A stretch of DNA of 64,000 nucleotides, taken from Marinoscillum pacificum (lineage in GTDB: Bacteria > Bacteroidota > Bacteroidia > Cytophagales > Cyclobacteriaceae). Below, one piece after another: positions 43,977-55,100 of the stretch. The notes beneath the pieces were generated by a model. That model was not told the DNA's origin, searched no databases, and saw only the letters and a list, made by a program, of their open reading frames with translations. The stretch spans positions 186,001 through 250,000 of the forward strand of contig NZ_JAMZMJ010000002.1 of the NCBI RefSeq assembly GCF_024714495.1, written 5' to 3'. Made by a program: the position numbers and the translations under genes. Numbering within the stretch: the stretch's first letter is position 1; each line of letters opens with the position of its first letter.

Positions 43977-46306
43977 TGGATAGTCAGTTTAGTGGTTTTC
44001 AAATCTTCATTGGCAGAGGAGCTTCCTGTAGATATCCAAAACTCTCCTGACTCAATAGTTTGCTCCATGTTGAGGTTGTAAAAAGAGAAAGCTTCTGCAT
44101 CAAGCCGGAAAGTAACATTTTTGGTTTCTCCAGGTAGCAGGCTAATCCGCGCAAATCCTTTCAACTCCTTCATGGGTCTGGTAACAGAGCTATAAAGGTC
44201 TCTCACATAAAGCTGCACCACTTCCTCTCCAGCCAGTTTACTGCTATTCGTTACTTCCACAGTAACCTGAACTGTATCTGCTGACTTGATAATCGAATCT
44301 GACAACACTGGCTCTCCATATTGAAACTGGCTGTAAGAAAGCCCATGACCGAATGCGTAAAGCGGGCCTGTTTTAGACCACTTATATTTCTTGACATAAT
44401 GTGCTCGCTTATGATTGTAATAAGATGGTATCTGACCAACATTTCGAGGAATGGTGATAGGGAGTTTTCCGGACGGATTTACCTTCCCAAAAATAACTTC
44501 TGCTATTGCCTGACCGCCTTCGCTGCCTGGCTCCCAGGCTTCAACCACCGCTGGAATGTTCTCTGCTATCCACTCCACGCCCAGCGGTCTACCATTGATT
44601 AGCACTACTACTACCGGTTTGCCTGTAGCATGAAGTGCTTCAACCAATTCCTGCTGGCGACCCACCAGATCCAAATTATCCCTGGCTATATTTTCACCAT
44701 TTGTCTTAAACTTACTTTGGTACCTGAGAGAGTTGCTACCAACCACTACCACTATCAAGTCATTGTCTTTACTTTTGGCGACAGCCTCGCTGATGTGCTG
44801 GCTCGTGATTTCTGTGACTTGCATTCCCATATCATGGTAGTTAAGCTTTACTTTGGCAGGCTTCACCTGTTCAAACCCCTCTACCACGGTAGTGATATTC
44901 TCCTCTGGCTGTTCAAAACTCCAGTCTCCCATGAGTGTATGGTTATTGGCATTGGGCCCAGTGATCAGAATGTTTTTCACATCACCCTTTACCGGCAAAA
45001 GATTGTCATTCTTTAAAAGTACGATGGATTTTCGCGCTGCTTCCAGTGCCGTAGATCTATGCGCTTCTGTACGGATGGATGTCGCTATCTGGTCCTCCTG
45101 CACAAACGGATTTTCGAAAAGCCCCAGCCTGAACTTGGCTTCCAGAAGTTTGCGAACGGATTGGTTGATGCGCTCCTCACTCAACCGTCCCTCTTGCACC
45201 AACTCCATAACAGGCTCAAGAAAATCAGGTCCATGCATGTGCATATCCATTCCAGCATCTACAGTGAGATAGCAAGCCTCCTTCTGGGAGTCAACCACCC
45301 GGTGAACGGTCTTGAGACGTTCTATATCCATCCAATCACTTACCACGAATCCCTCAAATCCCATTTCATTTCTAAGAATATCTGTAAGCAAATATTTACT
45401 CCCATGGCATGGGTCTCCATTGATTTCATTGTGAGCAGCCATCGCAGTAAAAGCTCCTGCGTCTATCGCTTTTTGGTATGGTGGAAAATACACTTCTCTC
45501 AAAGTACGCTCACTCACATCCATTGGGGATGCATTGAGTCCATTCACCGGTTCACTTCCTGCCACAAAGTGCTTTATGCATGCCAGCACATTGTCAGGGT
45601 TTTCAAAACGATCACCCTGCAATCCTCCCACCATTGCCACACCCATTTCACCAACAAGGAAAGGATCCTCTCCAAAAGTTTCTCCAACTCTACCCCAGCG
45701 AGGATCTCTGGCTACATCTACATTAGGAGAAAACGCCCAATGTGAACCAGTAGCTCTCATTTCTCTTGCTGTCTGCTGCGCTATAGTTTTCACTAGAAGG
45801 GTATCCCAGGTTGAAGCAAGACTCAATGGAGTGGGATAAACAGTAGCTCCTTCATATAGTGCATTGCCGTGGATGGCATCAATTCCTATAAGCAATGGAA
45901 TTTTTAGCCTCGTTTGTTGAGCGGCTTTCTGTAACTCATTTGCTTCTTTGGCTGTGAGTACATGTAGAAACGATCCTATTCTACCAGTCTTGATGAGATC
46001 GTAGAGATCTTTACCGCTCAGTCCCGGATAGAACGCATTGGCATCATCTGCCATTAAATCAATTGGTGTATTGAGATCAGCAGATTTCTGAAGGTGAAAC
46101 AGCCCGACATATTGGCTCATTTGCCCTACTTTTTCCTCCAGGGTCATTTTAGAAAGAAGGTCTTCTACCCGGTTTGCAACGGGAGCCTGAGCATCTAAAT
46201 AACTAACTTTTTGATGCCCCTCTGCAGGCTGACAGCTATTCAGTGAATTCATTGCACATAACACCATCAAGACAAATGGGAGCACAACTTTAAAACGCTT
46301 CAACAT
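43973..46306 (-). CDS. GH3 beta-glucosidase-like enzyme (second paralogue, lipoprotein)
   Basis: 777 residues. Lipoprotein signal, Cys25 (SLNSC). Same three-domain layout as the GH3 at 39751-41976: barrel (about 45-390) with LLIGIDAIHGNALYEG, DVARDPRWGRVGETFGEDP, KHFVAGSEPVNGLN and nucleophile Asp324 in FVVSDWMDIER (the canonical SDW); alpha/beta sandwich (about 415-640); Fn3-like domain (about 675-770). It resembles BglX more closely than the first paralogue. The differing substrate-binding motifs suggest the two cut different linkages or chain lengths. Confidence 0.9.
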   Translation of the reverse strand: MLKRFKVVLPFVLMVLCAMNSLNSCQPAEGHQKVSYLDAQAPVANRVEDLLSKMTLEEKVGQMSQYVGLFHLQKSADLNTPIDLMADDANAFYPGLSGKDLYDLIKTGRIGSFLHVLTAKEANELQKAAQQTRLKIPLLIGIDAIHGNALYEGATVYPTPLSLASTWDTLLVKTIAQQTAREMRATGSHWAFSPNVDVARDPRWGRVGETFGEDPFLVGEMGVAMVGGLQGDRFENPDNVLACIKHFVAGSEPVNGLNASPMDVSERTLREVYFPPYQKAIDAGAFTAMAAHNEINGDPCHGSKYLLTDILRNEMGFEGFVVSDWMDIERLKTVHRVVDSQKEACYLTVDAGMDMHMHGPDFLEPVMELVQEGRLSEERINQSVRKLLEAKFRLGLFENPFVQEDQIATSIRTEAHRSTALEAARKSIVLLKNDNLLPVKGDVKNILITGPNANNHTLMGDWSFEQPEENITTVVEGFEQVKPAKVKLNYHDMGMQVTEITSQHISEAVAKSKDNDLIVVVVGSNSLRYQSKFKTNGENIARDNLDLVGRQQELVEALHATGKPVVVVLINGRPLGVEWIAENIPAVVEAWEPGSEGGQAIAEVIFGKVNPSGKLPITIPRNVGQIPSYYNHKRAHYVKKYKWSKTGPLYAFGHGLSYSQFQYGEPVLSDSIIKSADTVQVTVEVTNSSKLAGEEVVQLYVRDLYSSVTRPMKELKGFARISLLPGETKNVTFRLDAEAFSFYNLNMEQTIESGEFWISTGSSSANEDLKTTKLTIQ

Positions 46307-46315
46307 ATTTATATC

Positions 46316-47686
46316 TTATTTTTCTACTTTGAATGGAATGGCCGAAAACGCAACGTTTTCATGGCTATCATGCACAAAGGCATACAATCTGTATTCGCCC
46401 TCTCCGGGCATGGTAAACTGAACTGATTTCTGATCATTGGAAGTGAAGATTCCATCTAAACCAGGAAGCGACCCTTCGAAATTTTGCCCGGAATCAATGA
46501 CAAGCCCCTCGCGAACCACCTGCCACTCAAATGAAAGTGCATCACCTTCAAGGTCTACTGCTTTGATACTCGCATAGTTCTCCTGCCCTACCTTCACCAC
46601 AATATCGTCTGTAGCTATCTGACCATTCAACGTCATATCAGCTGATGACTCAATCCTGGGAGCTCTATTGGCCGGGTATCCACCTTTCCATGAGTAATAC
46701 ATGGCCTGTGCGGCTGCCAGCGGTTTTTTCTTCGCCGTAAATAATCCATACCAGGTAGCTACGACACCATGTGTCTGATACCCCCACAGAAATACGTAGG
46801 ACCCAATGCAGCCTTTGTTAATATTGGCGGCAATGTCCTGAGAATACCTATCAATATAAACTTGTGCCTTCTGGGTGCTCGTCAGTTCATAAATCCCTCC
46901 CCAGGGAGTACCTGCTACATTGCCCCAGGTACCATTTGGCCCCCACTCTGTAATCATATATGGCTTGGTCCAGCCAGCTCCGGCAATTTTGCCTTGAGCC
47001 TGACTGATTGCATTGTAAGAGTTGACACTCAGAATGTCCAGTGAAGGGGCACGCTCTGCAATCTCCTTTATATCCGTAGGATCTGCTCCTGCCAGCACGG
47101 TAGTGGTGAGGTGGTTGGTATCCAGCTCGTGAATCATATCCGAAACCTCCCCAATAAAATTCCAAACCTTATAGTTGGTATACCGTGAATCAACTTCATT
47201 GCCAATTCCCCACATAATCACAGCCGGGTGATCCCTGAACTGTAATACTTCCTGCCTGATTCGTTCTTTCTGCTCAGCTACTTTCTCCTCATTGTCATAA
47301 TCAAAGCCATCGGTCTCACGATTGACCCAGATGCCAAGGCAAACGGTTAGTTTATGCTCCAGTGCACTATCCAGAACAGACTGGGTATCTTCGCTCACGC
47401 CATAGGTTCGAATGGAGTTACCTCCATATTCAGGCACCAAATCAATGAAATTATTGTAAGCCGCTCCCTTGATAAAGTATGGCTGACCATTGCGATAAAG
47501 ACGAGGAATCTCCCCTTCATAAATAATTTCTGCTTTTACAGGACCATCCACCGGATACTCCACACCAGCATCATCTGGCTCTGGCCCCTTCTCCATCTGC
47601 TCCTCTTTGCAACTGACCAAGAACTGGCTAGCAATGCTCAGCATTAACAATAGTATGACAACAACTTTATTCATGAAAAAGGACAT
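46316..47686 (-). CDS. Clan GH-A hydrolase, compact barrel lipoprotein
   Basis: 456 residues. Lipoprotein signal, Cys26 (FLVSC), followed by an acidic linker (EKGPEPDDAG) consistent with surface display; an ATG at 47674 is a possible alternative start. Barrel (about 60-335) with GGNSIRTYG, acid/base Glu164 in MWGIGNEVDSRYTNY and nucleophile Glu247 in YMITEWGPNGTW; then an Ig-like domain (about 345-456). It is a clear paralogue of residues 30-430 of the secreted enzyme at 35002-38148. Automated annotation tends to call such proteins GH2, but there are no GH2 N-terminal domains, and GH17/GH72-like relatives are possible. The substrate is unknown. Confidence 0.75.
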   Translation of the reverse strand: MSFFMNKVVVILLLMLSIASQFLVSCKEEQMEKGPEPDDAGVEYPVDGPVKAEIIYEGEIPRLYRNGQPYFIKGAAYNNFIDLVPEYGGNSIRTYGVSEDTQSVLDSALEHKLTVCLGIWVNRETDGFDYDNEEKVAEQKERIRQEVLQFRDHPAVIMWGIGNEVDSRYTNYKVWNFIGEVSDMIHELDTNHLTTTVLAGADPTDIKEIAERAPSLDILSVNSYNAISQAQGKIAGAGWTKPYMITEWGPNGTWGNVAGTPWGGIYELTSTQKAQVYIDRYSQDIAANINKGCIGSYVFLWGYQTHGVVATWYGLFTAKKKPLAAAQAMYYSWKGGYPANRAPRIESSADMTLNGQIATDDIVVKVGQENYASIKAVDLEGDALSFEWQVVREGLVIDSGQNFEGSLPGLDGIFTSNDQKSVQFTMPGEGEYRLYAFVHDSHENVAFSAIPFKVEK

Positions 47687-47728
47687 TAAAAGGATTTACC
47701 AATATTCTAATTACCCAATGTTAACAAA

Positions 47729-49378
47729 CTATCGTCTAAGAATCTGACCGTCTTTGATCAACTGCTTTTCCAGCTGCTCATAGGGTACTTCCTGTACGCT
47801 CTGCCCATTATCTATGCTCAATACTGCTGCAGTAGCTGCTGACTGCCCTAGTACCATATAGACAGGTTCCATACGAATAGAGCCAAAGGCTACGTGCGAA
47901 GCTGACAGACAAACAGGGACTAACAGATTATCACATTCTTTTTTCTTTGGCCTGATAGACTTGTAACTGATAGGGTAGTTAGGTGTACCCATCCAGTAAG
48001 TGCCTTCTCTCCTCAACTGACCCTTTTCATCAACAATGGATGATACATAGTGACAGTCTAGCCAGTATGTAGCTAGCCCTACAGATTCTGGAGCTATTTC
48101 CTTTCCACGACAATTGTGCTCCGTCATCACATAATCACTCATCATACGACGTGCCTCCCGAACATAGAGCTGATGTGGGAAATTTGCATTATCGACAAAC
48201 TCATCCTTTGCTAGACCCCAGTTCTTCATTTCCTCCCTAATGTTTTCCGGCACTCTAGGGTCATTACCTAAAAACCACAGCTTGCCCAGCGCATAGTCTT
48301 TGTGCATGGCTGCAATCTTTTCCCGTGTTTCATAACCCCCTTCTGTATAGTCATAATTGGCCCCTACAAAATCCAGATGATTGGTATCGGTCTTCCTATT
48401 TGGCATTGGTGTCAGGGTGATGAGCTTTTTCCGCAGCGGAATATTCGGGTCAAGCTCTAGCTGCCTGGCCTGTACTTCGTACCACAAAGGATTATAGTTT
48501 TCAGGCCTTTCAATTGGCACCATGTTATTAGGATCATCTGTGAGAGTAAGCCTGTAGCAGTAAGATTGCATTCTTTTATCAGCGCTGCCCGGCTCAATAT
48601 CCGGGTTATTCTCAATAAAAGGTAGCAAACCTGACGAAGGATCTCCCGGTTTCACATAGGGGTCCACAGAAATCTCACCACTTTCGCTTTGCAGACCGAT
48701 CACGTCATTGAGTCTAAACCCATTGTACTTTTCATCAAAATCTTTGTTTGAATCTCTGCCGTAAGTATAAGTAACGCCCGCTCTGGCCATCAGATCGCCT
48801 TCATAAGTAGCATCTATAAATACCTTGGCGTTATATTCCTCACCAGTCTCCATTTTGATGCGTTCGATAGATTTACCATTTTTAAACACCCCTTTATCTA
48901 AATCCAGGCGCTGATTGAAAACTACCTTTACACCTGCCTCCAGCAGCATGGTACGCATGATCTCTTCAGCCACATGCGACTCATATACCCACTGCATAGT
49001 GAGAGAGTCACGCTTGCCCTGAAAGACTCGTTTCACGATTGACTCAAAGTATTCCTCGCGATCCTGATTTTTCCAGGCTGCAGGCTGTAAGTAATACTGA
49101 TATATTCGCTGATAAAATTCTCTGGAGAGCCCTCCAATAGAAAGGTGTGAATTGATATCTGTGGCAGTAAGCCCAGAGGTGGTGGTCCCCCCTACATGAC
49201 TGGTATTGGAAATAAGCACCACATTCTTGCCCATTCTGCCAGCCTGCACAGCTGCAGTGACTCCTGCCGAAGTTTCTCCATATACACAGATATCATACTG
49301 AGCAAAAGCACCGATACTGATCATTGTGAGACCAATGAATGCAACCCACCTTAAGGAAGCTGTTTTTAATCGAAACAT
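47729..49378 (-). CDS. FAD-dependent oxidoreductase (FAD_oxidored family), periplasmic
   Basis: About 549 residues from the ATG at 49378 (MFRLKTASLRWVAFIGLTMI), which gives a standard signal peptide cut near GAFAQ; the ATG at 49399 would add seven residues with an acidic DN. Nucleotide-binding region YDICVYGETSAGVTAAVQAG, then HVGGTTTSGLTATD. Further shared hallmarks are VFIDATYEGDLMARAG and SASHVAFGSIRMEPVYMVLG. It has no golvesin-like domain, unlike its paralogue at 41973-43976. It is the first enzyme gene after the susCD/binding genes and is preceded by an intra-operon hairpin. Confidence 0.8.
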   Translation of the reverse strand: MFRLKTASLRWVAFIGLTMISIGAFAQYDICVYGETSAGVTAAVQAGRMGKNVVLISNTSHVGGTTTSGLTATDINSHLSIGGLSREFYQRIYQYYLQPAAWKNQDREEYFESIVKRVFQGKRDSLTMQWVYESHVAEEIMRTMLLEAGVKVVFNQRLDLDKGVFKNGKSIERIKMETGEEYNAKVFIDATYEGDLMARAGVTYTYGRDSNKDFDEKYNGFRLNDVIGLQSESGEISVDPYVKPGDPSSGLLPFIENNPDIEPGSADKRMQSYCYRLTLTDDPNNMVPIERPENYNPLWYEVQARQLELDPNIPLRKKLITLTPMPNRKTDTNHLDFVGANYDYTEGGYETREKIAAMHKDYALGKLWFLGNDPRVPENIREEMKNWGLAKDEFVDNANFPHQLYVREARRMMSDYVMTEHNCRGKEIAPESVGLATYWLDCHYVSSIVDEKGQLRREGTYWMGTPNYPISYKSIRPKKKECDNLLVPVCLSASHVAFGSIRMEPVYMVLGQSAATAAVLSIDNGQSVQEVPYEQLEKQLIKDGQILRR

Positions 49379-49411
49379 AACTTGGTTATCTAATTTCATA
49401 AAATTCGTAAG

Positions 49412-49441
49412 TATGAGGGAAGCCCAAAGCTCCCCTCCATA
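49412..49441 (-). promoter_or_regulatory. Intra-operon hairpin between the binding-protein gene and first FAD oxidoreductase gene
   Basis: TATGAGGGAAGC (49412-49423) pairs with GCTCCCCTCCATA (49429-49441) with one bulged base and one mismatch, loop CCAAA. There is no T run downstream on the minus strand. It occupies the same operon position as the 16-bp hairpin at 17146-17182 in PUL1: after the SusC/SusD/binding-protein genes and before the enzymes. Confidence 0.5.
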
Positions 49442-49446
49442 TTGAT

Positions 49447-50673
49447 TTATTGTTGCACCTTATAGTCGAATGTGATAGAGCCAGAAGAGCTGGCGACTAT
49501 GGTTTTCACCAATATCAAAGCATACTCTTCATTGACCGTTTTGATAGCTATGATTTCACCTTCTTCTGTTTTGGTAATGTTTTCTGCGGATGGCTCACTA
49601 GCCTCAAATGCTTCTAGGATAAGCTTATCATCTTCAATGGCATAGAAATCATCTGCAGTCATAAACTCGGCAGCTACTCTCCTGATCTCTGTATTGTTTC
49701 TTACTGTCCATGAGCCCAGCCAGTCATCTCCCCAGTTAGTTGTGTTATAGATGAATTGGGCAGCATTGCTATAAATTGGAGCAAAAATATTGATACCACT
49801 GGAGCCACTCCTGAATGTCCCCATATCCACATATGCGCTATTGGCCTTTGCGTCTGGAACCGAGTAAACTATATTTTCAGACAAATCAATAAAAGGCCCT
49901 ACGTCAGAATTACTTTGCATTCCCATCACTACATCGACATGGGTATCAATTGGCAGAGGTACTCGTTCGCCTATCACATATAGTGTATAGTCTACTGCAT
50001 CAGACTTCAGTTCATCATCTGTGGCTTTGAACGAGAAGGTTACATCCTTGCCCCCATCCTCTGACACCAACACGTACTCGAAGTGGTAAGTATAGCTAAA
50101 AGGATTCTCGAAAGAGGTCACTGTAAGGCCTTCTATCGGGCTATCGTAGAGTAGTGTTTCTATTTTGTCCAGTTCATCTTCTGATGCTATTTGCACCTCA
50201 AAGTCCAAGGTATCCCCAACTTCTAAAGTATCCGGCAATACCTCTGGCAAAACAAACTCCATATTTACTGGTTCCAGCACGATCTCTACCGAGTAGATGG
50301 CATTGTAGGTGAACCCTCGCTTATCATGCGCTACCACTGAAAACTCCAGCGTGCTCCCCAGCTCCGCGTTAGTTGGTGTGTAAGAAAACTGATATTGAAA
50401 ACTTTTAGGGTTTTCAAACGAAGTGACCTCCGAACCAGTAATAGTCTGAAAATCTGTTTTCAACTCAACTTTTTCCAATCCTGCGTTTGCATATACTTCT
50501 ATTGGAAAATTTATTTGCTTATTTGGAAACGCTGTTTCAGGAGCAGTAGGTGGCACATCCACATAAAATTCAGAATTGCCAATCTCCTCAATTAATTCAG
50601 TGTCGCAGGCTGCCATCACACACAGTGCTAAAGCCCACGCTATTACATATCTAATGTTTTTCATCATTCTCAT
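49447..50673 (-). CDS. Putative surface glycan-binding lipoprotein (SusE position)
   Basis: 408 residues. Lipoprotein signal, Cys23 (VMAACDTE). Two Ig-like or bacterial-surface domains (about 40-135 and 140-235), each carrying a TSFENPxSxxYxFxY motif (VTSFENPKSFQYQFSYT and VTSFENPFSYTYHFEYV), then a C-terminal beta-rich domain (about 245-408). The repeated motif shows an internal duplication. The position right after susD and the architecture of Ig stalks plus a distal domain match surface glycan-binding proteins. The ligand is unknown, and it does not resemble the SusE/F-like protein of PUL1. Confidence 0.7.
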   Translation of the reverse strand: MRMMKNIRYVIAWALALCVMAACDTELIEEIGNSEFYVDVPPTAPETAFPNKQINFPIEVYANAGLEKVELKTDFQTITGSEVTSFENPKSFQYQFSYTPTNAELGSTLEFSVVAHDKRGFTYNAIYSVEIVLEPVNMEFVLPEVLPDTLEVGDTLDFEVQIASEDELDKIETLLYDSPIEGLTVTSFENPFSYTYHFEYVLVSEDGGKDVTFSFKATDDELKSDAVDYTLYVIGERVPLPIDTHVDVVMGMQSNSDVGPFIDLSENIVYSVPDAKANSAYVDMGTFRSGSSGINIFAPIYSNAAQFIYNTTNWGDDWLGSWTVRNNTEIRRVAAEFMTADDFYAIEDDKLILEAFEASEPSAENITKTEEGEIIAIKTVNEEYALILVKTIVASSSGSITFDYKVQQ

Positions 50674-50682
50674 ATTTGGGTA

Positions 50683-52143
50683 TCAGTAATCATCATTTTG
50701 ATCCAAAAGCTCATTTACCAGTCGCTCCTGCTCAGGGATTGGAAATAGCACATGCTTATCCAACACCATAATACTTGGATCCTGGACAGCCATAGCCTCT
50801 TTTAGTTTACCCCATCTCAGCAGGTCAAATCTTCGCTGGCCTTCAAAGGCAAACTCACGTCTACGCTCTACCATCAGGCTATCTCTAAATTGCTCTTTGG
50901 ACAAGCCCGCTGTTAAATCAGCAGGAGACGCCACCTCTATTGGATAACCAAAACCTCTTCTGCGAACCTGATTGAAGGCACTGTAAGCTTCTACTGATGC
51001 ACCATTCAGTTCGTTTTCAGCTTCGGCATACATCAACAGGACATCTGCGTACCTGAGAATGTAATAGTTGTTACCCCCATCAGCTACTGTGGTTGCCTGC
51101 GGATCCTGATATTTATTGACATAATAAGGAAACTGCACAGATGAAGGGGCGCCTGGTACGTACAGTACATTTACATCTCTACGCTCATCGCCTTCAGCAT
51201 AGATATTATAGTGATTCTCTGTAACAGGGTTGTCTCCAAAGCCTGCAAAGCCACCCTCCTCTGGCGCCTGCACAGAAGCAGGTGGCTTGAAAAAGCCCTG
51301 ATAAGAGGAACTTACAGAAGCGTCTGTTCCGCCGGTACCCACAAACTGGATTTCGAAGATTGACTCACCAACGTTTTCATTGGCTATATCAAAAACCTGA
51401 TCATAAGATGGCCAAAGCTCATATAATCCCAAGTCCATCACTGCCGAAGCAGCTTCTTTGGCCTTGCCATATTCCCTGTTAGTAAGATATACTTTAGCCA
51501 GCAATGCGGTAGCTGCACCACTTGTTGGCCTGCCATAGTCCTCCGGGCTATACTGAGCTGGCAAACTGCTTTCGCTGACGATCAGATCATTAATGATCAA
51601 TTGGTATACAGAGTCCACCGAAGTTCTTGACACTTCCAGTCCCTCCAATGCAGTGGTCGGTTCGGTCACCAAAGGTACTTTCCCAAATAGACGAACCATA
51701 TTGAAATACATCATGGCTCTCAAAAAATGAGCTTCCCCCAGAAATCTGGACTTGATCTCATTATCAATACTCATCTCAGACACCCGATCTAAGACAATAT
51801 TGGTTCTATTGATGTTTTTGTAGTGATTTTCCCAAAACCGATAAATCAGATCTGAAGAAGCATCAAATTGAAATTTGTCCATCTGCAGCTTGTTCACATT
51901 ACTGGTATTGCGCCCGTAGCCCCACTCAGCATCATCCGTACCCTGAGACTGCACTACTTCCATAAACTGGTTATACACGTCATGCGTCTGCATGGAAGCG
52001 TACATGGCATTGACCGCCGCTTCCGCATCCTGCTCCGTTTCGAATAGGTTTTCCGCTGTATTGATACCATCTGGCTTAATGTCCAGGTCAGAACATGCCA
52101 CTAGAGTGATAGCCGTGATTATCGTATAGAATATTTTTTTCAT
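50683..52143 (-). CDS. SusD-like outer-membrane lipoprotein (PUL2)
   Basis: 486 residues. Lipoprotein signal, Cys17 (TLVAC). Family motifs: FETEQDAEAAVNAMYASMQ, RFLGEAHFLRAMMYFNMVRL then FGKVPLVTEP, ALLAKVYLTNREYGKAKEAA, YADVLLMYAEAENELNG, VERRREFAFEGQRRFDLLRW and LFPIPEQE near the C-terminus. It acts as the substrate-binding lid of SusC. It lies 12 bp after the SusC gene stop in the same operon. Confidence 0.95.
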   Translation of the reverse strand: MKKIFYTIITAITLVACSDLDIKPDGINTAENLFETEQDAEAAVNAMYASMQTHDVYNQFMEVVQSQGTDDAEWGYGRNTSNVNKLQMDKFQFDASSDLIYRFWENHYKNINRTNIVLDRVSEMSIDNEIKSRFLGEAHFLRAMMYFNMVRLFGKVPLVTEPTTALEGLEVSRTSVDSVYQLIINDLIVSESSLPAQYSPEDYGRPTSGAATALLAKVYLTNREYGKAKEAASAVMDLGLYELWPSYDQVFDIANENVGESIFEIQFVGTGGTDASVSSSYQGFFKPPASVQAPEEGGFAGFGDNPVTENHYNIYAEGDERRDVNVLYVPGAPSSVQFPYYVNKYQDPQATTVADGGNNYYILRYADVLLMYAEAENELNGASVEAYSAFNQVRRRGFGYPIEVASPADLTAGLSKEQFRDSLMVERRREFAFEGQRRFDLLRWGKLKEAMAVQDPSIMVLDKHVLFPIPEQERLVNELLDQNDDY

Positions 52144-52155
52144 CGTCTTGCTCTA

Positions 52156-55100
52156 TTAAAATGATAGATTGAAACCTGCTGTGAATACTTTTGTATTCGG
52201 ATATGCTCCCGAATCAAAACCCTGGCTGATGTTGTCAGAACCGTACCTGCTCACCTCGGGATCAAGACCCGTGTAGTTGGTGAAAGTGAAAAGGTTCTGA
52301 GCATTCACATACACTCTCATCACCTCAATGCCTATTTTGCTCAAGGCGTCAGAAGGAATAGTGTAGGCCAACTGAACGTTTTTCACCCTCAGATAAGAGC
52401 CGTCTTCCACATATCTATCATAGGATACATTGGTAGGCTTAGTGGCTGTTGCTCTCGGCACATTAGTATCTGTGTTTTCTGGACTCCAACGATCCAGCAC
52501 TGTGGTGCGCTGGTTTTGCAGTCCAGTAAGGTTTTCCAGCGTACGTAGGTTTAGGTTATAGAGATCATTGCCATAGACATACTGAAGAAGCACTGAGAGG
52601 TCAAACCCCTTGTAAGAGAACGTGTTGTTGAATCCTCCGAAAAACTGTGGCTGAGCATTCCCGATAATTCGTCGGTCATTTTCATTGATCACTCCATTCT
52701 CATCATAGTCAACGAACTTCACATCTCCAGGCCTGGCGGAAGGCTGGGCTGATACAGCTATCTCCTCAGTGGTCTGAAACAACCCGTCTGAGACATATCC
52801 GTAGAATGTACCCAAGCTTTCATTTACCCGAAGTACTGTAGGAGAAGAGGCTGGAATAATCTCATCTTCACCCCCGAGACTGGTAATTTTGTTATGATTG
52901 AAAGTTATATTCAGGCCAGAAGTCCACTTAAACCCTCCATCGAAAATCACCCCATTGGCGGATAACTCAAGACCTTTGTTTTCCACTGCTCCAATATTTT
53001 TCATCCCTGAACTAAAACCTGACGTGGTAGGAATAGTCACTCTAAGCAAGAGGTCATTTGTCTCTTTGTAATAAGCATCTGCCACGAAGGTTAGTCTATT
53101 TCTAAAGAAACCCATTTCCAATCCTACATCTGCCTGCGTAGTACGTTCCCACTTAAGGTTTCGGTTTCCTACCTGAGAGGGTGTGATTCCGGTTACAATC
53201 CGGTCACCAAAGACGTACTTGGTACCATCCCATAGATCAAGAGAAGGATAGTTGCCTATGCCATCCTGATTCCCAGTGATACCATAGCTGGCACGTACTT
53301 TCAGATCAGTGAATACATTAAGGTCCTGGATGAAAGACTCCTCGATGGCTCGCCATGCCAGTGCAGCAGAAGGAAAGTAGCCAAACCTGTTATTAGCTCC
53401 AAACCTGGAAGAACCATCGGCTCTGCCGGTAAGAGTAAGAAGATATCGATCTTTAAATCCGTAGTTAACTCGTGCTATGTAAGAATGTATCACCCAGTTG
53501 GCTACCTGCGAGCTCGGAAGCTGCGCAGCATCCGGGTTTCCCAGGCCTAAATCATAGGTGCCTGTAACATCATTGAGAAATCCCTGAGCTGAAGCACCAA
53601 TAGCTTCGTACCGGGAAGATTGCTGGGTAAATCCTCCCAGGATATCAAAACTATGCTGTCCCACGGACTTCTTATAATTAATCGTATTTTCGTTCAACCA
53701 TGTGAACGTCTGCCCCGAAAACACCGATGCGTCTCCTCCTACCTGAGCTCCGGAAAAGACCGTCTGAGGAATATAAGTATCATTTTTGTTGAAACTGGCA
53801 TCTAAACCCCAAGAAGTTCTGGCTGTGAGCCCCTCTACTATCTCCCATGCAGCGTACACATTTCCAATAGTTCTGAATGTCTTATTCAGGTTTTGGTACC
53901 CATCCAGTAGGGCTATGGGGTTGTTAAAACCAACTCCCTGATTGTTATACTCCGTATAGCTACCATCCGGCTGCTTTATTGGCAGGTTAGGAGCTGTGGT
54001 CAGCATAGAGAAAATAGATCCACTGTTCGCACGATTAGTTTTTACATAGCTAGCTGTCAGACTATTTCCTATTTTAAGATTCTGCTTAATATCCTTATCC
54101 AGGTTCAGTCTGAATGAATATCGGTCCAGATCAGATGTTTTAATAATTCCTTCCTGGTTGAAATAATCAAATGACATCAGATAGTTCGTTCCATTGGTAC
54201 CTCCTGTTGCTGAAATATTGTAGTTGCTCATCGGTGCCAAATCCGTGATCATCGCATCCTGCCAATCAGTAGAGACTGGATTAAGGCTAGGATCATACAG
54301 TAATGGCCCTCCATCTGCCAGACTGGCTTCATTGGCCAACTCTTCAAATTGTTTGGCATTCAGCAAGTCATATCGGTTGGTCTCTTTTTGGAATCCATAG
54401 TAAGCATTGAAGCTCACTCTACCCTCGCCACTTTTGCCACGCTTGGTGGTAATGAGTACTACTCCATTGCCTCCTCTGGAGCCATAGATAGAAGTAGCCG
54501 AAGCATCTTTCAGTACTTCAATTGACTCAATATCATTGGGGTTGATTGTATTGAGTGGATTTAATGAATTGGCATCACCCTGACCAGAGGAAATAGGCAC
54601 TCCATCCACGACATAAAGCGGTTCGTTGCTCCCGTTGATCGAGTTACCTCCACGAATCCTCACTGACGCACCGGCTCCAGGCATGCCCGAGCTTTGCACA
54701 AAAAACACTCCCGCAGACCTACCCTGCAAGGCCTGATCTACACTTCTGAGAGGCAGGTTCTGAATGTCTTCGGTTTTGATAGAAGAAATAGCACCAGTCA
54801 CATCCTTTTTATCTTGTATACCGTAACCCACCACCACTACTTCTGCAAGCTCAGACATATCTACCTGCAAAGAAGTGTTCACCTGGGTACGCCCGCTAAT
54901 CATCACTTCATCCGACTGAAATCCTATATAACTAAAGACTAACACAGCATCATCTGAAGTAACTGACATAGAATAATTACCCTCCACATCAGTGATGGTA
55001 CCATTCATGGTATTCTTTTCTTGTATGGTCACGCCAACAAGTGGTTCATTGTCTTCAGCAGAGATAACTCTGCCCGTCACTCTGACTTGCGCGAGTACCT

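Noticed and set aside
45059-45745. 228-codon open frame on the plus strand
   Set aside because: It lies wholly antisense to a well-conserved GH3 gene, has no domain, and is cysteine/histidine-rich like other antisense frames here.
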